From Acidimicrobiia bacterium (lineage in GTDB: Bacteria > Actinomycetota > Acidimicrobiia > Spongiisociales > SHLN01), in assembly GCA_004283105.1 (NCBI GenBank), contig SHLN01000007.1, forward strand, positions 1 through 22,830: 22,830 bases of DNA, read 5' to 3'. The position numbers and the translations under genes were made by a program. Positions 15,472-22,812 of the stretch are shown here, piece after piece. Numbering within the stretch: the stretch's first letter is position 1; each line of letters starts with the position of its first letter. A model generated the notes under the pieces. It saw only the letters and a list, made by a program, of their open reading frames with translations. It ran no database searches and was not told where the DNA came from.

Positions 15472-16358
15472 GACATCTGCTCGAAATCGACGATCTGACC
15501 AAAGACGAGCTGACCGAGGTGCTGGACCGCTCGGCCGCCACCGACCTGGAGCCGAACATGACCGGCCAGGGCGTGGCACTCGTGTTCGAGAAGCCATCGG
15601 CCCGGACCCGCAACTCGCTGGAGATGGCGGTGTACCAGCTCGGGGCCAACGGCGTGTACATCCAGGGCTCGGAGGTCGGGTTCGATGTGCGGGAGACCAC
15701 CGAGGACATCGCCCACACCCTCGCCGGCTATTACGACGTCGTATGTGCCCGTGTCTTCAAGCATGAGACCCTCGAACGAATGGCTGCCACCGAGACCGTC
15801 CCGATCGTCAACCTCCTCTCCGATCAGGCCCACCCGATGCAGGGACTGGCCGACATCCTCACGCTTCAGCAGGAGTTCGGTACCGACATCTCCGGCAAGA
15901 CCATCGCCTACGTCGGCGACCCGAACAACGTGTGGCGGTCGCTGTCGATCGCCGCAGGGATGCTGGGCGCCAATCTGCGGTTGGCGGCCCCGGCAGGCCA
16001 TCTGCCCTCCGATGCCGATCTGGCAAAGATCACCGACGCGGGTGGGGATCCCGTCATCAGTCAGAGCCCGGCCGAAGCGGTAGACGGCGCCGACGCCGTC
16101 TACACCGATGTATGGGTGTCGATGGGAGAGGAAGGAGATGCGGATGCGAAGAAGGCCGACTTCTCCCAGTTCACGGTGACCAACGAAGTCATGGAGGCCG
16201 CCGGGCCCGACGCCATCTTCATGCACTGCCTCCCCGCCCACCGGGGCGAAGAGGTCGCCGCCGAGGTAGCCGACGGACCAAAGAGCCGGATCTGGCCCCA
16301 GGCCGAGAACCGGATGCACACCGCCCGCGGCCTCCTGTCCTGGCTCAGCGAGCAGTGA
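15468..16358 (+). CDS. argF: Ornithine carbamoyltransferase
   Basis: The 296-aa enzyme joins carbamoyl phosphate and ornithine to give citrulline. The carbamoyl-phosphate loop is F-E-K-P-S-A-R-T-R-N-S, an S-x-R-T-R variant with Ala where most enzymes have Thr. Further motifs are H-P-M-Q-G-L-A-D-I-L-T, the ornithine-side D-V-W-V-S-M-G-E-E (SMG loop) and F-M-H-C-L-P-A-H-R-G. The SMG loop marks a true ornithine rather than acetylornithine or succinylornithine enzyme. It starts at TTG 15468, overlapping the argD stop by 4 nt, with AAAGGAG 7 nt upstream. The weak start with a strong ribosome site suggests coupled translation. Confidence 0.96.
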   Translation: MRHLLEIDDLTKDELTEVLDRSAATDLEPNMTGQGVALVFEKPSARTRNSLEMAVYQLGANGVYIQGSEVGFDVRETTEDIAHTLAGYYDVVCARVFKHETLERMAATETVPIVNLLSDQAHPMQGLADILTLQQEFGTDISGKTIAYVGDPNNVWRSLSIAAGMLGANLRLAAPAGHLPSDADLAKITDAGGDPVISQSPAEAVDGADAVYTDVWVSMGEEGDADAKKADFSQFTVTNEVMEAAGPDAIFMHCLPAHRGEEVAAEVADGPKSRIWPQAENRMHTARGLLSWLSEQ

Positions 16359-16831
16359 CCACGACCGGCCTCTCCAAGCACCAGCGGCAGTACCGGATCG
16401 CCGAGTACCTGCAGCGAGAGGCCGTCACCAGCCAGGCATCCATCGTCGACTTGCTGGCGGCCGACGGCATCGAAGCCACCCAGGCGACCGTTTCCCGTGA
16501 TCTCGACGAGATGGGTGCCGTGAAGGGACGGCTGCCGGGCGGCGAGGTCGCCTACGTCGTACCCGCCCAGCCCCAGGACCAGGTGGCGCCCGCCGAGCAT
16601 CTTCGGCGCATATGCCGCGAGTGGGTGGCGGCCATCGACTCGTCCAACAACATCGTGGTGGTGCGCACTCCCCCGGGTTCGGCTCACATGGTCGGCTCCG
16701 CCATCGACCGGGCAGGATGGACCGACGTAATCGGCACCGTGGCCGGCGACGACACGGTGATGGTGATCGCGGCGCAAGGGGTGAGCGGGGCCGACGTTGC
16801 CGAAGAGCTGCGGGAGCTGGCGGGGCTTTAG
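16355..16831 (+). CDS. argR: Arginine repressor
   Basis: The 158-aa ArgR senses arginine and represses the arg operon. The N-terminal winged helix carries the family signature E-A-T-Q-A-T-V-S-R-D-L, and the C-terminal hexamerisation/arginine-binding domain has G-T-V-A-G-D-D-T. It starts at GTG 16355, overlapping the argF stop by 4 nt, and is the last gene of the operon. The ARG box at 11225-11240 is its likely site, which gives autoregulation. In many actinobacteria argG and argH follow; here a hexamer tandem repeat and an unrelated convergent gene follow instead. Confidence 0.96.
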   Translation: MTTTGLSKHQRQYRIAEYLQREAVTSQASIVDLLAADGIEATQATVSRDLDEMGAVKGRLPGGEVAYVVPAQPQDQVAPAEHLRRICREWVAAIDSSNNIVVVRTPPGSAHMVGSAIDRAGWTDVIGTVAGDDTVMVIAAQGVSGADVAEELRELAGL

Positions 16832-16835
16832 CAGT

Positions 16836-16865
16836 ACCCAGACCCAGACCCAGACCCAGACCCAG
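16836..16865. repeat. Hexamer tandem repeat, 5 perfect copies
   Basis: ACCCAG is repeated five times without error, beginning 4 nt after the argR stop codon. It sits between argR and the convergent monooxygenase gene. Unlike the other arrays in the window, the period is 6. Confidence 0.85.
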
Positions 16866-16909
16866 GGTGGTCGCCGGTTTGCCGTCGGTCTTCGCCTCTA
16901 CCGCGGGCG

Positions 16910-17278
16910 CTAGCGGTTGAATCCGGCGGTATGGGATGCAAACTCGGCGCCGAGCTGCATCTGCTCGGTTGCCTGCTTCAGTTCCTCGGGGACCTCCCCA
17001 AAGAAGAAGAACGGACCGGGTGTGGCGATGGCAAGCAACGAGGGGAAGTGCGCGGCAGCGGTTTGGCTGAGGTGAAAGCCGAGTGCGCCTGCGTCTCGAA
17101 ACTCGTCGCGCACGTACAGGGCGTTGTCGGCTTCCGAGACGTAGATATGCACGGCCTCGGCCCCCGGCTCGTTCTCCCGCATGGCGTCGGTCACGCCCCG
17201 GTAGATCGTGGTGAGCTCGTCCAGCTTCCCGGGCTGGGCAGTCCACTTGTAGATGACGGTGATGTGGTTGCCGTCCAT
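16910..17278 (-). CDS. ABM-domain protein (putative quinol/antibiotic biosynthesis monooxygenase)
   Basis: A 122-aa single-domain protein of the ABM (dimeric alpha-beta barrel) type: an opening beta strand I-T-V-I-Y-K-W, the P-G-K-L-D-E-L helix, then strands with A-V-H-I-Y-V-S-E-A-D-N-A-L-Y-V-R-D-E-F and the H-L-S-Q-T-A-A-A-H-F helix. YgiN-type members act on quinols; others are heme- or polyketide-active. The C-terminal tail after G-P-F-F-F-F-G-E is longer than in minimal ABM proteins. The start is the ATG at 17278, with AGGAG 6 nt upstream. It is divergent from a TetR gene whose twin operators lie in the shared 111-bp gap, so it is very likely that regulator's target. Confidence 0.8.
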   Translation of the reverse strand: MDGNHITVIYKWTAQPGKLDELTTIYRGVTDAMRENEPGAEAVHIYVSEADNALYVRDEFRDAGALGFHLSQTAAAHFPSLLAIATPGPFFFFGEVPEELKQATEQMQLGAEFASHTAGFNR

Positions 17279-17320
17279 GACTCTCTCCTCGTTCGGGTTC
17301 TGCGATCGGCTCCTCGTGAA

Positions 17321-17364
17321 AGTAACCGAACGTTTACTCGACATAAAGTAACTGTTCGGTTACC
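17321..17364. promoter_or_regulatory. Twin palindromic operators between the ABM gene and tetR
   Basis: AGTAACCGAACGTTTACT (17321-17338) and AGTAACTGTTCGGTTACC (17347-17364) are two 18-bp near-palindromes whose starts are 26 bp apart. They share GTAAC at the left and TTAC at the right. The outer halves, GTAACCGAAC and GTTCGGTTAC, are also exact inverted repeats of each other. Position and symmetry fit TetR dimers bound to both sites. Confidence 0.8.
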
Positions 17365-17389
17365 ATATGTCAAGTCAAGTGGGAATCCG

Positions 17390-17986
17390 ATGGGCAGAAC
17401 AAAGCAATACGAACGAGCAGAGCTCCTCGACCGGGCGATTGAGCTGTTCCGACTGCAGGGTTTCAATGGAACGAGCACCGCCGAGCTCGTGGCCGAACTC
17501 GGCGTGAATCGAAAGAGCATGTACGCCGAGTTCGGGTCGAAGCAGGGTTTGTTCGAGGCGGCGCTCGAGCGCTACAGCCGCCAGCACCTATCGAGAGTTC
17601 TCGCCCCGATCGAGGCACCGGACGCAGGTGCCGACGCCATCCGGGACGCCTTTACCGGCTACGCCTCTGCAAGCACGGGGTGGTTTGCCGGGCGCGGGTG
17701 TCTGATGTGCAACACCGCCGTGGAACGGGGTGCCCTCGACCCCGGAAGCGGCCGCTACGTCGCCGCCTACCTGGAACGGCTCACGCTGGCGTTCCGGCAC
17801 GCCCTCAGCAACGCACAGCATTCCGGTGAGATCGACCAGACCGCCGACCTCGACGAGCTGGCGGCCTTCTTCACGACCGCCCTCATCGGGGTCGCCGCCT
17901 GCATCCGGGCCGAGGCCCCTCCCGAGCAACTACACGCCGCCTCTCGAGTGGCCACAAGCGTGCTCGAGGCGCAGCGGCGGGGCTGA
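17390..17986 (+). CDS. TetR/AcrR-family transcriptional regulator
   Basis: A 198-aa repressor. The N-terminal helix-turn-helix (about residues 8-58) reads G-F-N-G-T-S-T-A-E-L-V-A-E-L-G-V-N-R-K-S-M-Y-A-E-F-G-S-K. The ligand domain contains G-R-G-C-L-M-C-N-T-A-V-E (Cys104 and Cys107). A Cys in the same G-C-L context is the electrophile sensor in NemR, so a thiol-based response to quinones or aldehydes is plausible. The ATG at 17390 is supported by the domain start; no strong ribosome site is visible. It is divergent from the ABM monooxygenase and likely represses both genes through the twin operators. It converges with the SDR gene, 8 bp away. Confidence 0.93.
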   Translation: MGRTKQYERAELLDRAIELFRLQGFNGTSTAELVAELGVNRKSMYAEFGSKQGLFEAALERYSRQHLSRVLAPIEAPDAGADAIRDAFTGYASASTGWFAGRGCLMCNTAVERGALDPGSGRYVAAYLERLTLAFRHALSNAQHSGEIDQTADLDELAAFFTTALIGVAACIRAEAPPEQLHAASRVATSVLEAQRRG

Positions 17987-17994
17987 GCCGGCGC

Positions 17995-18948
17995 CTATCC
18001 GGCCGACCAGCCGGACAACTCGCTCAGGGCGTCCCACAATTCCTGGCGCTTCTCGGGGCGTTCCTTCGTGCGGTTCGTTTTGTGGGTGGGTCGGGGTTCG
18101 CGGTCGTGCCAGAACAATCCGGACTGTCCGTCGGCCTCCTCGTTGGCCGCCAGCCAGACGATGGTGTCGGCGCCTTCCGCCGGGCTACGGAGAAACGGCT
18201 TCGAGATCTTGTAGAAGGTGGGCAGGGAATCGACGACGCCGGGGGTGTCGGCCCAGCCGGGGTGCATCGAGCTGACGGTCACGCCCGTGTCTTTGAGTTG
18301 CTCCGCCCACATCTCGGTGAGGATGACCTGGCCGCGCTTGGTGCGGGCGTAGGCGGCGGAGCCCTTGTACTCCCCTTTGTCGTTCTGGAGGTTGCCGATG
18401 GAGATGCGCTGGCTGTACATGCCGCCCGATGCGACGTTGATGATGCGCGACGGAGCCGACTCAACCATCCGGGGGATGAGCAGGTTGGTGAGCAGGAAGT
18501 GGCCGAGGAGGTTGGTTGCCAGCGTGCTCTCGATCCCTTCCTCGGTCACGGATCGCTCGTTGAAGAGGGTGCCGGCGTTGTTGACGAGCACGTGGATGGC
18601 CGGCTCGGAGGCAAGCAGGCGATCGGCCAGGGAGCGGATTTCGGACATGAGACTGAGGTCGGCGATCTCGTACCGGACGGTCTTGCTCCCCGCCTCAAAG
18701 GCAATATCGCCCTGGACCCGTTTGGTCTTCTCTGGATTGCGGCCTACCAGGATGAGATCGGCTCCGAGTCGGGCCAGGTCGAGCGCTGCCGCCTTGCCGA
18801 GGCCGCTGGTTGCGCCGGTGACGATGACAGTTCGGCCGGCCAGTGACTCGGTGATCGGCTCCCAGTCTCTGCTCCGCACCTTGTATCCGATAGTGGAGAA
18901 GCCGGGTGCGATGACGGCATCGAGCGCCTTGTCGATGAAGGACGGCAT
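17995..18948 (-). CDS. Short-chain dehydrogenase/reductase (SDR)
   Basis: A 317-aa NAD(P)-dependent oxidoreductase. Cofactor motif T-G-A-T-S-G-L-G is at 44-51 and N-N-A-G at 123-126. The catalytic set is N146, S174 and Y200-x3-K204. An extra N-terminal segment of about 35 residues precedes the Rossmann fold, and the C-terminus has W-H-D-R-E-P-R-P-T-H-K-T; both resemble DHRS12-like SDRs. The substrate is unknown. The ATG at 18948 lies 2 bp after the photolyase stop and lacks its own ribosome site, so translation is probably coupled. It is the last gene of the sigma-factor run. Confidence 0.92.
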   Translation of the reverse strand: MPSFIDKALDAVIAPGFSTIGYKVRSRDWEPITESLAGRTVIVTGATSGLGKAAALDLARLGADLILVGRNPEKTKRVQGDIAFEAGSKTVRYEIADLSLMSEIRSLADRLLASEPAIHVLVNNAGTLFNERSVTEEGIESTLATNLLGHFLLTNLLIPRMVESAPSRIINVASGGMYSQRISIGNLQNDKGEYKGSAAYARTKRGQVILTEMWAEQLKDTGVTVSSMHPGWADTPGVVDSLPTFYKISKPFLRSPAEGADTIVWLAANEEADGQSGLFWHDREPRPTHKTNRTKERPEKRQELWDALSELSGWSAG

Positions 18949-18950
18949 GG

Positions 18951-20294
18951 TCAGGATTCCCCTCTGGCTTTCTTGTAGGCATCAAGTGTTCGGAGCCGAG
19001 CCCTTGCGTGGTCGACGATTGGTGCGGAATATGTCTCGCCGAGCACCACCCCGGCAGCCGCGAGATCGAGTGGACCGGCCTCCCACGGGGCATGGATCAG
19101 CTCGTCGGGTAGCTCTGCCAATTCGGGGACCCACGTGCGGATGTAGTCGCCGTTGGGATCGAACTTGCGGCTCTGGCTCACCGGATTGAAGATCCGGAAA
19201 TACGGAGCCGCGTCTGCCCCCGTGCCCGCCACCCATTGCCAATTGCCGACGTTCTGTGGCACATCGCCGTCAAGGAGGAGCGACCGGAAGTGGCGCTCAC
19301 CCAGCCGCCAGTCGATGAGCAGGTCCTTGACGAGGAACGATGCAGTGATCATGCGGACCCGATTGTGCATCCAACCCTCCCCGATGAGCTGGCGCATGCC
19401 GGCATCGACGATCGGGTAGCCGGTGTGACCTTCTTGCCAGGCACTGAGTCCATCGGGATCATCGCGCCAGGCCATCCGGTCGTACTCGGGGCGCATCGCC
19501 CGGTCGATGGTCTCGGGAAAGGCATGGAGAATGTGGGCGTAGAAGTCCCGCCATGCCAGCTGACGCACGAACGGCTCGGCAGCCGGGGAATCGAGCTCGG
19601 CGGCGATGGTGCGAGGGCTCACCGTCCCGTACTTGAGATCGATCGAGAGTCGGGAGGTTGTGTCCAGGTCGGGGCGGTTGCGCTCATCCGGGTAGTCGCT
19701 CACGCGGGTCCCGAACTCACGCACGCGCACGAGTGCGGCCGCCTCACCGGCTTCGACCGCGGGCGAACCCTCGATGGCGGGGAGGCCATCACCGTCATCG
19801 TCCGCGATCCTCGCGCTACCGGGCTGCGGCCACGGGTCAAGCGGCGTATCAAGCCAGCGACGGTGGAACGGAGTGAAGACCTTGTACGGCCCCCCCGCCC
19901 CGGTCAGGATCCGGCCCGGGGCATGGACGAGAGATCCGAACCACGTCTCGGTCGGCACTTCGAGGCGAGCCTCAACCGCGCTGTCGCGTTCGGCCGAGTA
20001 CGGGCTGACATCACGGTTCCAGTAGACGGCATCGTGGCCTTCGACTGCCTCAGGAACCTCCGCGCCGGGTGCGCCGTACCGGACGAGGAGCCGCCCGTCC
20101 TGCTTCCGCAGATCGGCGTCGAGGGAACGGAGACAGTGAACGAGGTGATTGCTGCGGGGGTGGCCAGGATGGAACAGTCTCGGGTCGATGACATAGAGCG
20201 CCGTAACCGAGTCATGGTTGCTCGTGGCGGCGCCCCAGGCGGGGTTGTCTGCCAGTCGCAGATCGCGCCGGAACCAGACGAGGCCCGCACTCAT
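18951..20294 (-). CDS. phrB: Deoxyribodipyrimidine photolyase (class I cryptochrome/photolyase family)
   Basis: A 447-aa flavoprotein that would repair UV-induced pyrimidine dimers with light. The N-terminal antenna domain starts G-L-V-W-F-R-R-D-L-R-L. The C-terminal FAD domain has T-G-Y-P-I-V-D-A-G-M-R-Q-L, W-M-H-N-R-V-R-M-I, D-W-R-x-G-E and N-W-Q-W-V-A-G-T-G-A-D-A-A-P-Y-F-R-I-F-N-P. These are the motifs of microbial class I CPD photolyases, and the substrate-site Trp residues are kept. The ATG at 20294 overlaps the acyltransferase stop by 4 nt; the longer frame from 20327 lies inside that gene. Family assignment is firm; CPD versus other lesion specificity is likely but not proven here. Confidence 0.95.
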   Translation of the reverse strand: MSAGLVWFRRDLRLADNPAWGAATSNHDSVTALYVIDPRLFHPGHPRSNHLVHCLRSLDADLRKQDGRLLVRYGAPGAEVPEAVEGHDAVYWNRDVSPYSAERDSAVEARLEVPTETWFGSLVHAPGRILTGAGGPYKVFTPFHRRWLDTPLDPWPQPGSARIADDDGDGLPAIEGSPAVEAGEAAALVRVREFGTRVSDYPDERNRPDLDTTSRLSIDLKYGTVSPRTIAAELDSPAAEPFVRQLAWRDFYAHILHAFPETIDRAMRPEYDRMAWRDDPDGLSAWQEGHTGYPIVDAGMRQLIGEGWMHNRVRMITASFLVKDLLIDWRLGERHFRSLLLDGDVPQNVGNWQWVAGTGADAAPYFRIFNPVSQSRKFDPNGDYIRTWVPELAELPDELIHAPWEAGPLDLAAAGVVLGETYSAPIVDHARARLRTLDAYKKARGES

Positions 20295-21283
20295 GCGTTC
20301 TGGATCCAGGCATCGACCTCGGCCCACCGATCGTAGAGCCAGGCAACACGGCCTTGTTGCTCGGTCGGGATGGAGTCAAAAGCATATCGCTGGAACCGGA
20401 CGCGAATCGTTCCGCCAACGAGGCCACCGTCGAGAATCTTGCGAATGTGACTGAACCCGTCGAGGCCGACATGGGCGGCGATGACGACATCGGCCGGCGG
20501 GGTGACGTCGAGCAAGGCGAGCGGGCCCCCCGGTCGGGGCGGCAGCACCGTCGTCAACTGGCGGGCCCGCCCGATCCAGCCCGGATCCTTCTCTTCCAGA
20601 CGGGCCAGGGCCTGTTCCCGCCGCTCCGGCGTAAAACGAGTCCCCTCCGGGTAAATGAGCACGCCCTCATCTGATCCGAGCCCCATCCCGAGCTCCTGCA
20701 CCGATGCAACCTCTGACGCACCGCCGCCGGCCCGATCGACGAAGTAATTCGGCAGCCGGCTTCCTGCGATGTCGAGCGCCGGATCCGACAGCAGCTCCCG
20801 CTTGAGTACGTACCGGAGCTTGATCCTGTGCGGTGCGGTGATGAGGGCGCTCGGAAGAAGATTGTCGATGATGCTGGCGTGGCGCATGAATACGTGGATC
20901 GGACCGGGCGCAACGACTTCGCTCCCTTCCACCTCGACCCGCAGCCCGAACAGGCGTCTGATAACCGAGAACAGGGTTCCCGCCCACCAGCGCTGGATGG
21001 CATAGGTTCCCCCGGTGAACGGTCGACGCATCCGCCCCCCGCCCGTCGCAAGCCAGACAACGGCGAGAGCGGCAATGCCGACGACTTCCGCCGCGAGGTA
21101 CACCCACCCGACGATTGTGAGGCGGATCGCGACGAACCGGGAATGGCCGGTGACAAGTCGAATGAGGTCGAAGGCGAGCGCGAGAGCGGCCAGCACCGGG
21201 AACAGGAGAGTGATCGCGATGAAGAGGCCGACCACCGTCGGAACCGACCGAAACCGGCGTGCAAGCGTATTGCGTCGATCCAC
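20291..21283 (-). CDS. PlsC-like membrane acyltransferase
   Basis: A 330-aa predicted 1-acyl-glycerol-phosphate acyltransferase-like protein. Two hydrophobic segments (about 15-40 and 55-80) precede the catalytic region. The catalytic H-x4-D motif is present as R-H-A-S-I-I-D, with Arg in place of the usual Asn, and the E-G-T-R motif occurs in Y-P-E-G-T-R-F-T. This points to acyl transfer to a lipid at the membrane, though the acceptor is unknown. It starts at GTG 21283; no Shine-Dalgarno sequence is apparent. It lies 24 bp after the anti-sigma factor gene and overlaps photolyase by 4 nt. Confidence 0.88.
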   Translation of the reverse strand: MDRRNTLARRFRSVPTVVGLFIAITLLFPVLAALALAFDLIRLVTGHSRFVAIRLTIVGWVYLAAEVVGIAALAVVWLATGGGRMRRPFTGGTYAIQRWWAGTLFSVIRRLFGLRVEVEGSEVVAPGPIHVFMRHASIIDNLLPSALITAPHRIKLRYVLKRELLSDPALDIAGSRLPNYFVDRAGGGASEVASVQELGMGLGSDEGVLIYPEGTRFTPERREQALARLEEKDPGWIGRARQLTTVLPPRPGGPLALLDVTPPADVVIAAHVGLDGFSHIRKILDGGLVGGTIRVRFQRYAFDSIPTEQQGRVAWLYDRWAEVDAWIQNA

Positions 21284-21290
21284 GGTCAGT

Positions 21291-21310
21291 TGGTAGCAGG
21301 TAGGGAGCTA
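21291..21310. repeat. Possible degenerate heptamer repeat
   Basis: GGTAGCA, GGTAGGG and a weaker AGCTAGG follow one another between the anti-sigma and acyltransferase genes, and the CTA is the anti-sigma stop on the minus strand. Fewer than three good copies are present, so it may be chance. Confidence 0.25.
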
Positions 21311-22078
21311 GGCCGCCAACCAGGCCACGACCGGATCGTTCTCCGACGAGGTCACTCCACCGATAACTTCTTCCGTGATTGCGAAGCCCTGGAACCCTTC
21401 GGGATCGATATGGAATGGAACCACCCCCGGCTCGGGACCGAGGATTCCCGCCGAGATGACCTTCCCGTCGACGATGGCCCACAGCTGATAGGTGCGGTCG
21501 GCCGAAAGAGGTTGGAGCGTGTGCTCGGCCAGGTAGCCGGTGCCGTCGGGCATGAGGACGATGATGGCGTTTGACCCGCTCACCTGTGAGCCGAGCACGA
21601 CACGCTGGGAGGACGGGTCGCCGAGGGCCTGGGCGACGGCGGAATCGAGCACAGGGCGCTCGAGCTGCTCGGTCAGGGCTGCCACCGTCTCTCGCTCGGC
21701 GGCGAGTTCTGTGCTGATGTCGCCGACTCGAACCGACTGCACGACGGCTGCGCCGGCCAGGAGAACGAAGGCGGCGGCTGCGGCCAATGGCCGGGCCCAG
21801 CGGCGGCGAAACGGGACGACATTGGATGGCGTGACAGCGGTCTGGTGTTCCTCTTCTGCGATGGCGCCGGCGAGGGAATCCCACACCGCGGTGGGGGCAA
21901 ACTCGGCGGCGGTCGGAAGCAGCGCGGCGACTTCGAGATGCTGATCGAGCTCGACGCGACAGTCGGCACAGTGGTCAACGTGCTCGGAGATCTGTGCGGC
22001 CTCGTGCGAGTCGACGGAGTTGAGCGCATATGCTCCGAGCAGTTCTTCTATTGCGTCGTGGTCCACGTCGGTTCTCAC
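21308..22078 (-). CDS. rskA: RskA-type anti-sigma factor (zinc-binding)
   Basis: A 256-aa membrane anti-sigma factor. The cytoplasmic N-terminal domain carries the zinc anti-sigma signature H33-x3-C37-x2-C40. A single transmembrane helix follows Arg-rich residues at about 97-115. The extracytoplasmic C-terminal domain matches the RskA pattern: P-x-G-T-G-Y-L, R-T-Y-Q-L-W-A-I-V-D-G and F-x-I-D-P-E-G. It would hold the upstream sigma factor inactive until regulated proteolysis releases it. It starts at GTG 22078, with AAGGGA 5 nt upstream and a 21-bp gap after the sigma gene. Confidence 0.92.
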   Translation of the reverse strand: MRTDVDHDAIEELLGAYALNSVDSHEAAQISEHVDHCADCRVELDQHLEVAALLPTAAEFAPTAVWDSLAGAIAEEEHQTAVTPSNVVPFRRRWARPLAAAAAFVLLAGAAVVQSVRVGDISTELAAERETVAALTEQLERPVLDSAVAQALGDPSSQRVVLGSQVSGSNAIIVLMPDGTGYLAEHTLQPLSADRTYQLWAIVDGKVISAGILGPEPGVVPFHIDPEGFQGFAITEEVIGGVTSSENDPVVAWLAA

Positions 22079-22099
22079 TTCTGTCCCTTGGCCGATCTC

Positions 22100-22675
22100 T
22101 CAGCTGACCGGAGCAAGACCCGACTTGACGAGCAGGCCGTTGAGGCGCTGCAACCCGGATCGGATCCGGCTCTTGATTGTTCCTTCCGGCGTGTCGAGCA
22201 GCTTGGCAACCTCGCGGTAGGTGTAGCCACCGAAGTAGGCGAGTTCGATGGCCTTGCGCTCCCCTTCGTCCAGCTCGTTCAGAGCCGTGCGGACGTGGTC
22301 GGCAAGGGCCATTTCCCACACTTCCTCTTCGAGGCTCAACCCCGCTTGAACGGCAAGCTTGGCGTCACGCTCTTCTCGTATACGGCGCGCAGACTCCGAG
22401 CGGATGAGGTCAACACTCCGACCGTGCGTGTGTGACAGCAGGTACGAACGGAGAGATCCTCGTGAGGCGTCGAACTTCTCCGGGTTGTTCCACAACCGGA
22501 GCATGACCTCCTGGACGATCTCCTGGGCGAGATCCGTATCTCGGATGAGGCGCTTGGCGAGGCCGAACACCGGACCGCCGTGGCGACGGTACACCTCTGC
22601 GAATGCACCTTCGTGACCCTCCGAGAGCAGCTCGACGAGCTCCTCGTCTGTGCGTTGACTGTTGATGGTTTCCAT
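22100..22675 (-). CDS. sigK: ECF RNA polymerase sigma factor, SigK-like
   Basis: A 191-aa sigma-70 family ECF factor. Region 2 (about 10-85) includes A-F-A-E-V-Y-R-R-H, D-L-A-Q-E-I-V-Q-E-V-M-L-R-L-W and G-S-L-R-S-Y-L-L-S-H-T-H-G-R-S-V-D-L-I-R. Region 4 (about 130-180) includes L-D-E-G-E-R-K-A-I-E-L-A-Y-F-G-G-Y-T-Y-R-E-V-A and T-P-E-G-T-I-K-S-R-I-R-S-G-L. Its RskA-type partner follows directly. The protein has no Cys, unlike the disulfide-switched SigK of Mycobacterium tuberculosis. The start is the ATG at 22675, with AAGGGGG 7 nt upstream. Its promoter (22730-22758) is of the housekeeping type and carries two 14-bp direct repeats. Confidence 0.93.
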   Translation of the reverse strand: METINSQRTDEELVELLSEGHEGAFAEVYRRHGGPVFGLAKRLIRDTDLAQEIVQEVMLRLWNNPEKFDASRGSLRSYLLSHTHGRSVDLIRSESARRIREERDAKLAVQAGLSLEEEVWEMALADHVRTALNELDEGERKAIELAYFGGYTYREVAKLLDTPEGTIKSRIRSGLQRLNGLLVKSGLAPVS

Positions 22676-22697
22676 TTCAAAGCCCCCTTGATTTGGC

Positions 22698-22745
22698 TTT
22701 AGCACTAATTGATTGATGTGCTGGAGACATTTTTAGCACTAATTG
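22698..22745. promoter_or_regulatory. Two 14-bp direct repeats at the sigma promoter (candidate operators)
   Basis: TTTAGCACTAATTG occurs twice without mismatch, at 22698-22711 and 22732-22745 (starts 34 bp apart). Each contains the near-palindrome TTAG-CA-CTAA. The distal copy covers the spacer and -10 of the sigma promoter; the proximal copy lies in the leader, about 12-25 nt into the transcript. I do not recognise the binding protein. Confidence 0.7.
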
Positions 22746-22758
22746 TCTCGAGTGTCAA
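22730..22758 (-). promoter_or_regulatory. Sigma operon promoter
   Basis: On the minus strand a perfect -35 TTGACA (22758-22753) is followed 17 bp later by TAAAAA (22735-22730) as the -10. Transcription would start near 22723, giving a leader of about 48 nt with a good ribosome site before the sigma ATG. Confidence 0.7.
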
Positions 22759-22770
22759 GTGAAACTTGGG

Positions 22771-22812
22771 CTATGAGCTATGAGCCATGAGCCATGAGCC
22801 CGAAGTCAGAAG
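22771..22812. repeat. Heptamer tandem repeats, two adjoining arrays
   Basis: CTATGAG, CTATGAG, CCATGAG, CCATGAG form four 7-bp units (22771-22798). A second pair follows, with GAAGTCA twice (22802-22815, partly beyond the listed end). They lie just upstream of the sigma promoter, where another gene presumably ends outside the window. Confidence 0.75.

Noticed and set aside
17987..18003. Terminator between tetR and the SDR gene
   Set aside because: GCCGG/CCGGC is a 5-bp stem with a 7-nt loop in high-GC DNA, which is easily explained by chance.
22698..22745. CIRCE (HrcA) element near the sigma promoter
   Set aside because: TTAGCACT matches one CIRCE arm, but the second arm is only GTGCT at the wrong spacing, and the boxes are direct rather than inverted repeats.
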